Assembly: GCA_036417435.1 (NCBI GenBank)
Contig: CM070910.1
Location: 73,888,784-73,952,783, forward strand
Direction: 5' to 3'
DNA: 64,000 nt
Source: Inia geoffrensis
Taxonomy: Eukaryota; Chordata; Mammalia; Artiodactyla; Iniidae
Notes under the pieces: generated by a model
What the model saw: the letters and a program-made list of their open reading frames with translations, nothing else
The model's database searches: none
Told to the model about the DNA's origin: nothing
Shown: positions 38,701 through 52,070 of the stretch, one piece after another
How positions within the stretch are numbered: position 1 is the stretch's first letter
Layout of the letters: each line of letters begins with the position of its first letter
Program-made: the position numbers and the translations under genes

Positions 38701-41700
38701 TACACGAGCCCTAAACCGTTCCACTACCCTAACCTGTACCCTAAATGCTCCCCATTCCCTAACACTAACCCTAACCCTAATGCTAACCCTGACCCTCACA
38801 CGAAGCCTTACCCTCTCCCGTGCCTTAATGTTAAACAGTACACCAACATTAACCCATGCCCCCACACTTATGCTAACATTAAATTGTTCCAGTACCCTAA
38901 CCTGTACCCTAAACCCTCCCCATTAACTAAACCTAACCCTAACCCTAACCCTAACCCATAGACTCACCCGACGCCGTACCCTCACCTGTTCCCTAATCCT
39001 AACCCGTACACAAACAATAACCCGTGCCCTCACAGGTACGCTAACCCTAAACCGTTGCTGTACCCTAACTTCTACCCTAATCCCTCTCTTTCCCTAAACC
39101 TAACCCTAACCTGAACCCTAAACCTGACCCTCACCCGAAGCCTTAACCTCATCCGTGCCCTAATATTAAGCAGCACGCCAACACTAAACCATGCCCTCAC
39201 ACGTACGCTAACCGTAAATCATTCCTGTACCCTAACCTGTACTCTAAACCCTCCCCATTCCGTAACCCTAACCCGAACCTGAACCCTGAGACTCACCCAA
39301 AGCCGTACCCTCAACTGTGCCCTAATGTTAAGCAGTAGAGCAACACTAACCCATGCCCCCACAAGTATGCTAACACTAAATTGTTCCCGTACTCTAACCT
39401 GTACCCTAAACCCTCCCCATTCCCTAACCCTAACCCTAACCCGAACCCTAACACTGAGACTCACCAAAAGCCATACCCTCACCTGTGCTCTAATCCTAAC
39501 CCGTAAAAGAACACTAACCTGTGGCCTCACACGTACGCTAACCGTAAACCGTTGCTGAACCCTAACTTGTACCCTAATCCCTCCCCATTCCTTAACAAAA
39601 AACCTAAATTGAACCCTAAACCTGACCCTCACCCGAAACCTTACCCTCATCCATGCCCTAATATTAAGCAGTACACCAACACTAAACAGTGCTCTCACAT
39701 GTATGTGAACCTAAATTGTTCCCCTACCCTAACCTGTACCCTAAATCCTCCCTGTTCAACAACCATACCCCGAACCCGAACCCTAACCCTGACCATCTCA
39801 CGAAGACTTACCCTCTCTCGTGACCTAATCCTAACCCATAAATGAACACTAACCCATGCCCTCAAATGGACGTTACCCGTAAACAGCTACTGTACCCTAA
39901 ATTGTACGCTAATCTCTCCCCATTCCCTAACACTAATGCTAACCAGAACCTTAACCCTAACACTCACCAGAAGCCTTACCCTCCCTTGTGCCCTAATATT
40001 AACCTGTACTCCAACACTAACCTGTGCCCTCACACGTACGTCAACCCTAAACCGTTCCCATACCCTAAACTGTACCCTAAAAGCTCCCCATTCCCTAACC
40101 CTAAGCCAAACACGAACCATAAACGTGACCATCACCAGAAGCCTTACCCTCACCCGTGACCTAATATTAACCATTACATCAACACTAACTCGTGGCCTCC
40201 CATGTATGCGAACCCTAAACTGTACCAGTACCATAACCTGTACCCTAAACGTTCCCCGTTCCCTAACACTAACCCTAACCCTAATGCTAACCCTGACCCG
40301 CACCCAAAGCCTTACTCTCACCTTTGCCCTAATATTAAACAGTACACCAACATTAATGCGTGCACTCACACGTATGCTAACCCTAAACCGTTGCTCTAAC
40401 TTAAATTATACCGCATACCTCCCCGTTCCCTAACCCTAACCCTAACCGTAACCCTAACCCTGACACTCACCCAAAGCCATACCCTCACCTGTGCCCTGAT
40501 ATTACCCAGTACACAAACACTAACCTGTTCCCTCACATGTACGCTAAACCTTAATTGTTTGCATACCCTAACCTGTACCCTAAAGGTCCCCATTCCCTAA
40601 TCCTAACCCTAAACCGAACCCTAACCATGACACTCACCCGAAGCCTTAACCTATCACGTGCCTTAATCTTATCCAGTACACCAAAACTAACCCTTACCCT
40701 CACACGTATGCTAAACCTAAATTGTTGCTGTACCCTAACCAGTACCCTAAACACTTCCAGTTCTCTAACCCTAACCCTAAACCGAACTCTAACCCTGACC
40801 TTCACCCAAAACCTTAACCTCACACGTACCCTAATCCTAACCCATACACGAACACTAACCCTCGCCCTCACATGTACACTATCTCTAAACTGTTGCCGTA
40901 CCCTAAAGTGTACCCAAACCCTCACCGTTCCGTAACCCTAACCCTAATCAGAACCCTAACAATGACCATCACACGAAGCCTTACCTTCACCCGAGCACTA
41001 CTACAAACCCGTACACAAACACTAACCGGTGCTCTCAAATGCATGTTAACCCTAAGTCATTCCTGAAACGTAACCTGTACCCTAAACCCTCCCAAATCCC
41101 TAATGCAAACCCTAACCCGAACCCTACCACTGACCCTCAAACGGAGCCTTACATCCACCCTTGCCCTAATCTTAACCAATACAAAAACACTAACCCGTGC
41201 CCTCACACGTACACTAACACTAAACCATTGCCGTACCCTAACCTGTTCCCTAAACCCTACCCGTTCCCTAACCCTAACCCTAACATGAACCCGAACCCTC
41301 ACCCTCACCCAAAGCCTTACCCTCACCTGTGCCCTAACCCTAACCCACACACGATCATTAACCCGTGCCATCACACGTACGCTAACCCTAAACCGTTGCC
41401 GAACGCTAACTTGTACCCTAATCCCTCCCCATTCCCAAGCCATAACACTAACCTGAACACTAACCTTGACTCTCACACGAAGCATTACCCTCACCCGTGC
41501 CCTAATCTTAACCTCTAATCCAACACTAACACATACGCTCACAAGTACACTAACCCTAAACCGTTGCTGTACCCTAAACTGTACCCTAATACCTCCCCAT
41601 TCCCTAACCCTCGCCCTAACCTGAAACCTAACCCTAACCCTTACCCGAAGCCTTACCCTAACCAATGCCCAAATCTTAACCACCACAACAACACTAACCC

Positions 41701-41928
41701 ATACCCTCAAAGGTAGGCGAACCGTAAACCGTTGCCGTACCCTAACCTGTACACTAATCCCTCCACATTCTTTAACCCTAACCCTAACCCGAACCCAAAT
41801 CCTGACCATCACCCGAAGCCTTACCCTCACCCGTGCCCTAATCTTAACCAGAACACCAACACTAAACCTTGCCCTCACACGTACGCTAACCCTAAACCGT
41901 TGCTGTACCCTAACCTGTACCGTAACCC
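35790..41928 (+). repeat. Higher-order repeat copy 3 (6,139 bp)
   Basis: Nearly identical to copy 2, with only scattered single-base differences seen by eye. The short monomer recurs at 36,468-36,575 and the longest perfect telomere-repeat run at 38,932-38,957. Confidence 0.9.
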
Positions 41929-42890
41929 GTCCCCATTCCCTAACCCTAACCCTAAACCAAACTCTATCTCTGACCCTCACAAGAAGACTTACCATCACCC
42001 GTGCCCAAATCCTAACCCGTACATGAACACTAACCGTGCCCTCAAACGTACGCTAACCCTAACCCATTGCCGTACACTAATATGTACCCTAAACTGTCGC
42101 CATTCCCTAACCCTAACCCTAAACCGAAACCTAACACTGAACCTCACCCGAAGCATTACCATAACCCGTGCCCTAATCCCAAACCATACACGAACACTAA
42201 CCCATGCACTCACACATACGCTAACCCCAAACCATTGCCGTACCTTAAACTGTACCCTAAACCCTCCCCATTCCCTAACCGTAACCCTAAACTGAACCCA
42301 TGCCCTGACCCTCACCCGAAACCTTACTGTCAACTGTGCCATAATCCTAACCCGAACACGAATACTAACCCGTGCCCTCACATGAAGGCTAACCCAAAAA
42401 TGTTGCCGTAACATAAACTTTACCCTAAACCTTCCCTGTTCCCTTACCCTAACCCTAACAAGACACCTGACCCTGAACATCACCCAAAGCCTTACACTCA
42501 CATGTGCCTTAATCCTAAACCCTACATGAACAGTAAACCGTGCCCCACACATACACTATTCCTAAAATTTTGCATACCCTAACTTGTACCCTAAACCTTC
42601 CCTGTTCCCTAAACCTAACCCTAATCCTAAAACTAAACCTAAACCATGACCTCAAATTTACAATAACCCTAAATTGATGCCATACATTAACCTTTAACCT
42701 AAACCCACCCCTTTCCGTAATCCTAACCCTAACCTGAACACTAACCGTGAACCTCACCAGAAGCCCTACTCTCTCCTGTGCCCAAACCCTATACCGTACA
42801 CGAACACGAACCCACGCCGTCACATGTGCGCTAGCCCTAAACCGTTGCTGCACCCTAAGTTGTACCTTAATCACTCCCATTCCCTAACAC
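41929..42890 (+). repeat. Higher-order repeat copy 4, partial (about 960 bp)
   Basis: It continues nearly identical to the start of copy 3, including the 108-bp short monomer at 42,607-42,714, and then identity falls at about 42,890. Confidence 0.85.
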
Positions 42891-43085
42891 TAACCTTAAC
42901 CCGAACCCCACCCCTGACCCTCACCCGAAGCCTTACCCTCACCCATGCCTTAATCTTAACCAGTACACCAAAACTAACCCGTGCCCTCACACGGACGCTA
43001 AACCGAAACCGTTGCCATCCAAAAACATGTACCCTAATCCTTCCCTCTTCCTTAACCCAAACCCTAAACAGAAACCTAACACTGA
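42891..43085 (+). repeat. Diverged continuation of the higher-order repeat
   Basis: The sequence still follows higher-order repeat copy 3 (from about 36,750) but with clearly more substitutions than the preceding ~1 kb, then parts from it at about 43,085. It looks like a homogenisation boundary rather than a clean breakpoint. Confidence 0.7.
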
Positions 43086-43779
43086 CCCTCACCCGAAAAC
43101 TTACCATCACCCGTGCCCTAATCTTAACCAGTACACCAACACTAACCAGTGCCCTCACACGTACGTGAACCCTAAACCGTTGCCGTACCCTAACCTGTAC
43201 CCTAATCCCTCCCCATTCCCTAACCTCAACCCTAACCAGCACCATAACCCTGGCCCTCACCCGAAGCCATACCCTCACCTGTGCTCTAATCTTAACCAGT
43301 ACACAAACACAAACCCATGCCTTCACATGTACTCTAACAATAAACCATTGCTGTACCCTAACCTGTACCCTAATCCCTCCCATTGCCTAACCCTAACCCT
43401 AACCCCATCCCTAAACCTGACCCTCTTCCGAGGCCCTACCCTAACCCATGCCCTAATCTTAACCAGTAAACAAACACTAACTCGTGCCCTCAAACGTACG
43501 CTAACCCTTAAGCGTTGTTGTACCCTATCCTGTACACTAATCCCTCCCCATTCCCTAACCCTAACCCTAACCCAAACCCTGAACTTGACCCTTTTCCGAG
43601 GCCTTACCCTCACCTGTGCCCTAATCTTAACCAGTACACCAACACTAACTCGTGCCTTCACATATATGCTAGCGCTAAACATTTGCCGTACCCTAACCTG
43701 TACCCTAATCCCTCCCCATGCCCTAACCCTAACCCGAAACCTAACCCTGACCCTCACCCGAAGCCTTAATCTCACCTAT
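43086..43779 (+). repeat. Telomere-like monomers of mixed subtype
   Basis: Regular monomers, including two of the subtype marked by CTTCCGAGG (near 43,425 and 43,595), which is absent from the higher-order repeat to the left. Confidence 0.75.
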
Positions 43780-44430
43780 GCCCTAATCTTAACCAGTACA
43801 CCAACACTAACCTGTGCCCTCACACCTACGCCAACACTAAACCGTTCCCATACCCTAAACTGTACCTTAAAAGCTCCCCATTCCCTAACACGAACCCTAA
43901 CTGTGACCATCACCTGATGGCTTACCCTCACCCGTGACGTAATATTAACCATTACACCAACACTAACTCGTGGCCTCCCACGTATGCTAACCCTAAACAG
44001 TACCAGTATAATAACCTGTACCCAAAACGTTCCCCATTCCCTAACATTAACCCTAACCCTAATGCTAACCCTGACCCGCACCCAAAGCCCTAGTCTCACC
44101 TTTGCTCTAATATTAACCAGTACACGAACACTAACGTGCGCACTCACATGAACGCTAACCCTAAACGCTGCTGTAACCTAAATAATACCGAATCCCTCCC
44201 CGTACCCTAACCCTAACCTTGACCGTAACCCTAACCCTGACACTCATCAGAAGCCTTACACTCACCAGTGCCCTGATATTACCCAGTACACAAACACTAA
44301 CCTGTGCCCTCACATGTGTGCTAACCCGTAAGCATTGTCGTGCCCTAACTGATACTCTATTCCCTCTCCATTCCCTAACCCTAACCCTAACCCTGGCACT
44401 CACCGAAGCTTTACCCTCACCCATGTTCTA
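43780..44430 (+). repeat. Diverged relative of an internal part of the higher-order repeat
   Basis: This block follows 27,660-28,300 of copy 1 monomer by monomer. Shared oddities include AACTCGTGGCCTCCCA, the TACCAGTA segment, TGACCCGCACCCAAAGCC and TCTCACCTTTGCTCTAATATTA-like wording, but with many substitutions. It is an older copy, or a relic of the sequence from which the 37-monomer repeat was assembled. Confidence 0.7.
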
Positions 44431-47400
44431 ATACTAACCAGGATAACAACACTAACCCATGCCCTCCAACGTAGGCCAACCCTAAACCGTTGCCGTACCC
44501 TAACCTGTACCCTAATCCCTCCCCTTTCCCTAACCCTAACCCTAACACAAACCCTAAACCTGACCCTCTTCCGAGGCCTTACCCTCACCCGTGACCTAAA
44601 CTTCACCAGTACAGCAACACTAAATCGTGCCCTCACACGTATGTTAACCCTTAAACGTTGTCGTATCCTAAACTGTACCCTAAACCCTCCCCATTCCCTA
44701 ACCACAAACCTAACCCGAATCCTAACCCTGACACTCACCCGAAACCTTACACTGACCCGTGCCCTAAACTTAATTAGTACACCAACACTAACTCATGTCG
44801 TCAAACGTACGCTAACACTTAAGCGTTGTCGTGCCCTAAACTGTACCCTAATCCCTCCCCATTCCCCAACCCTAACCCTAAACCGAATCCTAACTCTGAC
44901 CCTCACCCGAAGCCTTACCCTCAACCGTGACATAATCTTAACCAGTACTCCAACAATAAACTGTGCCCTCACACTTTCGCTAACCCTAAACCACAGACGT
45001 ACCCAAAACTGTACCCTAATCCCTCTCGATTCCCTAACCCTAACCCTAACACGAACCCTAAACCTGACACTCACCTGATGCTTTACCCTTACCCGTGTCT
45101 AACTTTAACCAGTATATCAACACTAACCCATGCCATCCAATGTAGGCTAACCCTGAACCGTTGCCGTACCATAACCTGTACCTTAATCCCTCCCCATTCC
45201 CTTACCTTAACCCTAACCCGAATCCTAACCCTTACCCTCACCTGAAGCATTACCCTCACCCGTGACCTAATCTTAACCAGTACAGCAACACTAAATCATT
45301 CCCTCACACGTATGCTAACCCTTAAGCATTGTCGTACCCTAAACTGTACCCTAATCCCTCCCCAGTCCCTAACTCTATCCCTAACCCGAATCGTATCCCT
45401 GACCCTCACTAAAAAGCCTTACCCTCACCCATGACCTAATCTTAACCAGTACACCAACACTAAATGGTGCCTTCACACGTACGCTAACCCTTAAGCGTTG
45501 TCGTACACTAACCCGTACCCTATTCCCTCTCCATTCCCTAACCCTAACCCTAACACAAACCCTAACTCTGACACTCACCCGAAGCCTTACCCTCACCCGT
45601 GCCCTAATCTTAATGAGTACACCAAAACTAAATCGAGTCCTCACACGTACGCTAACCCTAAACCGCAGCCGTACCCTAACCTGTACCCTAATCCCTCCCC
45701 ATTGCCTAACCCTAACCATAACCCGATTCCTAACCCTGACACTCACCCGAAGATTTACCCTCACCCTTGTTCTAATTTTAACCAGGACATCAACACTAGC
45801 CCATGCCCTCCTACGTAGGTTAACTCTAAACCGTTGCCATACACTAAACTGTACACTCATCCCTCCCCATTCCCAAAACCTAACCCTAACCCAAACCTTA
45901 AACCTGACCCTCTTCCGAGGCCTAACCCTCACCAGTGCCCTAATCTTAACCAGTACACCAACACTAACTTGTGCCCTCACACAAACACTAACCCTTAATC
46001 GTTGTCGTACCATAAACTGTACCCTAATCCCTCCCCAGTGCCTAACCCTAACCCTAACCCGATCCCTAATCCTGTCCCTCACACGAAGCCTTACCCTCAC
46101 CCGTGACCTAATCTTAACCAGTACACCAACACTAACTCGTGCCCTCACACGTACAATAACCCTTAAGCGTTGTCATACCCTAAAATGTACCCTAATCCCT
46201 CCCCATTCCCTAAATCTAACACTAACCCGAATCATAACACTGACACTCACCCGAAGCCTTACCCTCAAATATGACCTAATCTTAACGAGCACAAGAACAC
46301 TAAGCGGTGCCCTCACACATACGCTAAACCTTAAACGTTGTCGTACCCTAACCTGTACCCAAAACCATCTGCATTCCGTAACCGTAACCCTAACCCAAAC
46401 CCTAACCCTGACACTCACCCGAAGATTTACCCTCATCCGTGTTCTAATTTTAACCAGGACATCAAAACTAACCAATGCCCTCCTACGTAGGCTAACCCTA
46501 AACCATTGCCGTACTCTAAACTGTGCCCTATTCCCTCCCCATTCCCTAACCCTAACCCTAAACCAAACCCTAAACCTGACCCTCTTCCGAGGCCTTAAAC
46601 TCACCCGTGTCCTAATCTTAATCAGTACGCCAACACTAACTCGTGCCTTCACACGTACTCTAATCCTTAAGTGTTGTCGTACCCTAATCGGTACCCTAAT
46701 CCCTCCCCATTCCCTAACCTAACCCTAACACGAATCCCAACCCTGACCCTCACCCGAAGCCTTATCCTCATACGTGACCTAATATTAACCAGTACACCGT
46801 CACTAAACCCTGCCCTCACACTTACGCTAACCCTAAACCACAGCCGTACCCTAACCTGTACCCTAACCCCTCTCTATTCCCTATCCTAACCCTAATCCGA
46901 ACCATAAACCGGACACTCACCCGAAGCTTTACCCTCACCCGTGTCCTAAATTTTACCAGGACATCAACACTAACCCATGTCCTCCTTCGTAGGCTAACCC
47001 TAAAACTTTGCCGTACCCTAATCTGTACCCTAATCCCTCACCATTCGCTAACCCAAACCGTAACCCAAACCCTAAACCTGACCCTCTTCCGAGCTCTTTC
47101 CCTCACCCGTGCCCTAATCTTAACCAGTACAATAACACTAACTCGTGACTGCACACGAACGCTAACCCTTAATTTTTGTTGTACGCTAAACTATGCCCTA
47201 AACCCTCTCCATTCCCTAACCCTAACCCTAACCCGAATCCTAACCCGCAACCTCACCCGAAGCCTTACCCTCACCCGTGCCCTTATCTTAACCAGTACAC
47301 CAACACTAACTCATGCCATCACACATACACTAACCCTTAAGCGTGGTCGTACACTAAATTGCACCCTAATGGCTCCCCATTCCCTAACCCTAACCCTAAC

Positions 47401-49365
47401 CCGAACACGAATCCTAACCCTGACCCTAACCCGAAGCTTTAGCCTCACCCGTGACCGAATCTTAACCAATACACCAATGCAAAACCGTGCCCTCACACGT
47501 ACGCTAACCCTAAACCGCAGCCGTACCCTAACCTGGACCCTAATCCCTCCCCATTGCCTAACTCTACCACTAAGCCGATCCTTAATCCTGTCCCTCACCC
47601 GAAGCCTTACCCTCAACCGTGACCTAATCTTAACCAGTAAACCAACACTAACTCGTGCCCTCACACGTACACTAAACCTTAAACGTTGTTGTACCCTTAC
47701 CTGTACCCTAATCCCTCTCCATTTCCTAACCCTAACCCTAACCCTAACCCTGACACTCCCTGACGATTTACCCTGATCCATGTTCTAATTTTAACCAGGA
47801 CATCAACACTAACCCATGCCCTCCTATGTAGGCTGAACCTAAACCTTTGCCATACCCTAAACTGTATCTTAATCCCTCCCCATTGCCTATTATCCTAACC
47901 TGATCACTAATCCTGTCCCTGACCCAAAGCCTTACACTCACCCATGCCCTAGTCTTAACCAGTACACCAACACTAACTCGTGCCCTCACACGTACGCTAT
48001 CCATTAAATGTTCTCGTACCCTAAACTGTACCGTAATTCCTCCCCATTCCTTAACCCTAATCCTCACCTGAATCCTAAACATTAACCTCACCCGAAGCCT
48101 TACACTAACCCGTGCCCTAATCTTAACCAGTACACCAACACTAACTTGTGCCCTCACACGTATGTTAACCCTTAAACGTTGTCATACACTAAACTGTACG
48201 CTAATCCCTCCGCATTCCCTAACAGTAACCGTAACCGTTACCCTAAACCTGACACTCACCCAAAGCTTTACGCTTATCCCAGTCCTAATTTTAACTAGTA
48301 CTTCAACACTAACCCATGCCCTCCAACACAGGCTAACCCTAAACCTTTGCCATAACCAAACCTGTACCCTAATCCCTCCCCATTCCCTAACTCTAACCCT
48401 AAACCGAACGCTAAACCTGACCCTCTTCCGAGGCCTTACACTCACCCATGCCCTAATCTTAACCAGTACACCAACAGTAAGTCGTGCCCTCACACGTACG
48501 CTAACCCTTACGCACTGTCATACCTTAAACTGTACCCTAATCCCTCCCCATTAACTAAACCAAACCCCATACGAATCTTAACCCTCACCCTCACCCGAAG
48601 CCTTACCATCACACGTGCCCTAATCTTAACCAGTACACCAACACTAATTGTTGCCCTCACACGTACGCTAACCTTTAAGCGTTTCCATATCCTAACCTGT
48701 ACCCTAATCCCTCCCCATTCCCTAATCATAACCCTAACCCAAACCCTAAACCTGACCCTCTTCCGAGGCCTTAAACTCACCCGTGCCCTACTCTTAACCA
48801 GTACACCAACACTCACTCGTGCCCTCACACGTACACTAACCATTAAGTGTTGTCATACACTAAACTCTACCCTCATCCCTCTCCATTCCCTAACCATAAC
48901 CATAACCCGAATCCTAACCGTAACCATCACCCGAAGCCTTACCCTCACCCGAGCCCTAATCTTAACGAGTACACCAACACTAACTTGTGTGCTCACACGT
49001 ACACTAACCCTTAAGCGTGGTCGTACCCAAAATTGTACCCTAATCCCTCCCCATATCCTAACCCTAACCCTAAGCCGAATCCTAACCCTGAACCTCACCC
49101 GAAGCCTTACCCTCACCCGTGCCCGAATGTTAACCAGGACACCAAAACCACATCGTGCCCTCACATGTACGGTAACCCTTAAGCGTTGTTGTACATTAAC
49201 CTTTACCCTAAACCCTCTCCATTCCCTAACACTAACCCTAACCCGAACCCTAACCCTGAAACTCACACGAAGCTTTAACCTCACCTGTGTCCTAATTTTA
49301 ACCAGAATATCAACACTAACACATGCTCTCTAATGTAGGCTAACCATAAACTGTTGCCGTACCCT
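44431..49365 (+). repeat. Telomere-like monomers, mosaic of subtypes
   Basis: About 29 monomers. Three recurring wordings alternate: one with CTTCCGAGG, one with CTAATTTTAACCAGGACATC and CCTCCTACGTAGG-like sequence, and one with AACTCGTGCCCTCACACG and CCCTTAAGCGTTGTCG. No near-identical long duplication was seen here. Confidence 0.75.
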
Positions 49366-52070
49366 AACCTGTACCCTAAACCCTCCCCATTCCCTAACCC
49401 TAACCCTAACCCAAACCCTAAACCTGACCCTCTTCCGAGGCCTTACCCTCACCATGCCCTAATCTTAACCAGTACACCAGCACTAACTCGTGCCCTCACA
49501 CGTACACTAACCCTTAAGCAGGGTCGTACCCTAAATTGTACCCTAACCCCTCCCCTTAATCTAACCCTAACCTTAACCCGAATCCTAACCCTGACCCTCA
49601 CCCGAAGCCTTACCCTGAACCGTGACCTAATCTTAACCAGTAAACCAACACTAACTTGTGCCCTCACACGTATGCTAACCCTTAAGCTTTGTCGTACATT
49701 AAACTGTACCCTAATACTGCCGGATTCCCTAACCCAAACCCTAACACGAACCCTAAGCCTGACACTCACCAGAAGCTTTACACTCACCGGTGTCCTTATT
49801 TTAACTAGTACAGAAACACTAACCCATGCCCTCCAACATAGGCTAACCATAAACCGTTGCCATAACCAAACCTGTACCCTAATCCCTCCGCATTCCCTAA
49901 CCCTAACCTTAACCCAAACCCTAAACCTGTACCTCTTCCGAGGCCTTAACCTCACCCGTGCCCTAGTCTTATCCAGTACACCAACACTAAGTCGTGCCCT
50001 CACACGTAAGCTAACCCTTAAGCATTGTCTTACCCTAAACTGTACCCTAATCCCTCCCCATTAACTAACACTAACCCTAACAGAATCGTAACCCTGACCC
50101 TCACCCGAAGCCTTACCATCACATGTGCCCTAATCTTAACCAGTACATCAACACTAACTCGTGCCCTCACACGTACGCTAAGCCTTAAGCGTTCTCGTAC
50201 CCTAATCGGTAACCTAATCCCTCCCCATTCCCAAACCCTAACCCTAACCAGGAACGTAACCCTGACACTCACCCGAAGCTTTACCCTCACCCGTGTCATT
50301 ATTTTAACTAGTATATCAACACTAACGCATGCCCTCCAACGTAGGGTAACCCTAAACCGTTGCCATAACCTAACCTGTACCCTAATCCCTCCCCATTCCC
50401 TAACCCTTACCCTAACCGAATCCTAACCGTGACCCTCACCCGAAATCTTACCGTCACCCGTTCCCTAATCTTAACCAGTACACGAACACTAACTCGTGCC
50501 CTCACGTGTAAGCTAACCCTAAAGCATTGTCGTACCCTAAACTGTACCCTAAGCCCTTCCGATTCCCTAACCCTAACCCCAAATCGAATCCTAATCCTGA
50601 CCCTCACACTAAGCCTTACTCTCACCCGTGCCCTAATCTTAACCAGTATACCAACACTAACTCGTGCCGTCTCACGTACGCTAACCCTTAAGCTTTGTCG
50701 TACCCTAAACAGTACCCTAAACCCTCCCTATTCCTTAACACTAACCCTAACCGGAATCCTAACCTTGACCCTCGCCCGAAGCCTTACTCTCACCCGTGCC
50801 CGAATGTTAACCAGGACACCAAAACCACCTCGTGCACTCACACGTACGGTAACCCTTAAGCATTGTTGTACATTAAACTTTACCCTAAACCCTCTCCATT
50901 CCCTAACCCTAACCCTAACCCGAGCCCTAACCCTGAAACTCACATGAAGCTTTACCCTCACCCGTGTCCTAATTTTAACCAGAACATCAACACCAACACA
51001 TGCTCTCTAACGTTGGCTAACTGTAAACCGTTGCCGTACCCTAACCTGAACCCTAAACCCTCCCCATTCCCTAACCCTAACCCTAACCCAAACCCTAAAC
51101 CTGACCCTCTTCCGAAGCCTTACCCTCACCCATGCCCTAATCTTAACCAGTACACCAGCACTAACTCGTGCCCTCACACGTATACTAACCCTTAAGTATG
51201 GTCGCACCTTAAATTGTACCCTAATCACTCCCCATAATCTAACCCTCACCTTAACCCGAACCCTAACCCTGACCCTCAACCGAAACCTTACCCTGAACCG
51301 TGCCCTAATCTTAACCAGTACACCAACACTAACTTGTGCCCTCACACGGTCGCTAACCTTTAAGCGTTTTCGTACCCTAAACTGTACCCTAATCCATCTC
51401 AATTCCCTAACCCTAACCCCAACTGGAATCCTAACCCTGACCGTCACCTGAAGCCTTACCCTCATCCGTGAACTAATCTTAACCAGTACACCAACACTAA
51501 ACCGTGCCCTCACACGTACGCTAATCCTAAACTGAAGCCGTACCCTACCCTGTACCCTAATCCCTCCCCATTCCCTAAACTTAACCCTAACCCGAATCCT
51601 AATCCTGACCCTCACCTGAAGATTTACCCTCACACTTGTACTAATTTTAACCAGGACATCAACACTAACCCATGTCTTCCAACGTAGGCTAAAATTAAAC
51701 AGTTGCCGTTTCCTAACCTGTACCCTTATCCCTCCCCATTCCCTAACCTAACCCTAACCCAAACCCTAAACCTGACCCTATTCCGAAGTCTTACCCTCAC
51801 CCGTGCCCTGATGTTAACCAGTACACCAACACTAACTCGTGCCCTCACACGTACGCTAACCCTTAAACATCATCGTACCCTAAACTGTACCCTAATCCCT
51901 CTCCATTCTCTCACCCTAACCCTAACCCAAATCCTAATCCTAAACCTCACCCGAAGCCTTACACTGAACCGTGCCCTAATCTTAACCAGTACAGCAACAC
52001 TAACTTGTGCCCTCACACGTATGCTAACCCTTAAGCGTTGTCATACACTAAACTGTACCCTAATCCCTCT
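49366..52070 (+). repeat. Duplicated 16-monomer block, left copy (2,705 bp)
   Basis: Nearly identical to 55,571-58,275 at a constant offset of 6,205 bp, that is 37 monomers by direct count of markers from 49,386 to 55,591. Sharing starts at CTGTACCCTAAACCCTCC and ends at about 52,070 (CCCTCTGCATT against CCCTCTCCATT). Confidence 0.9.

Noticed and set aside
23511..42890. The three higher-order copies as a pure assembly artefact.
   Set aside because: Not excluded, but the copies carry scattered private differences, including a 1-base length difference near 24,126, which argues for real copies.
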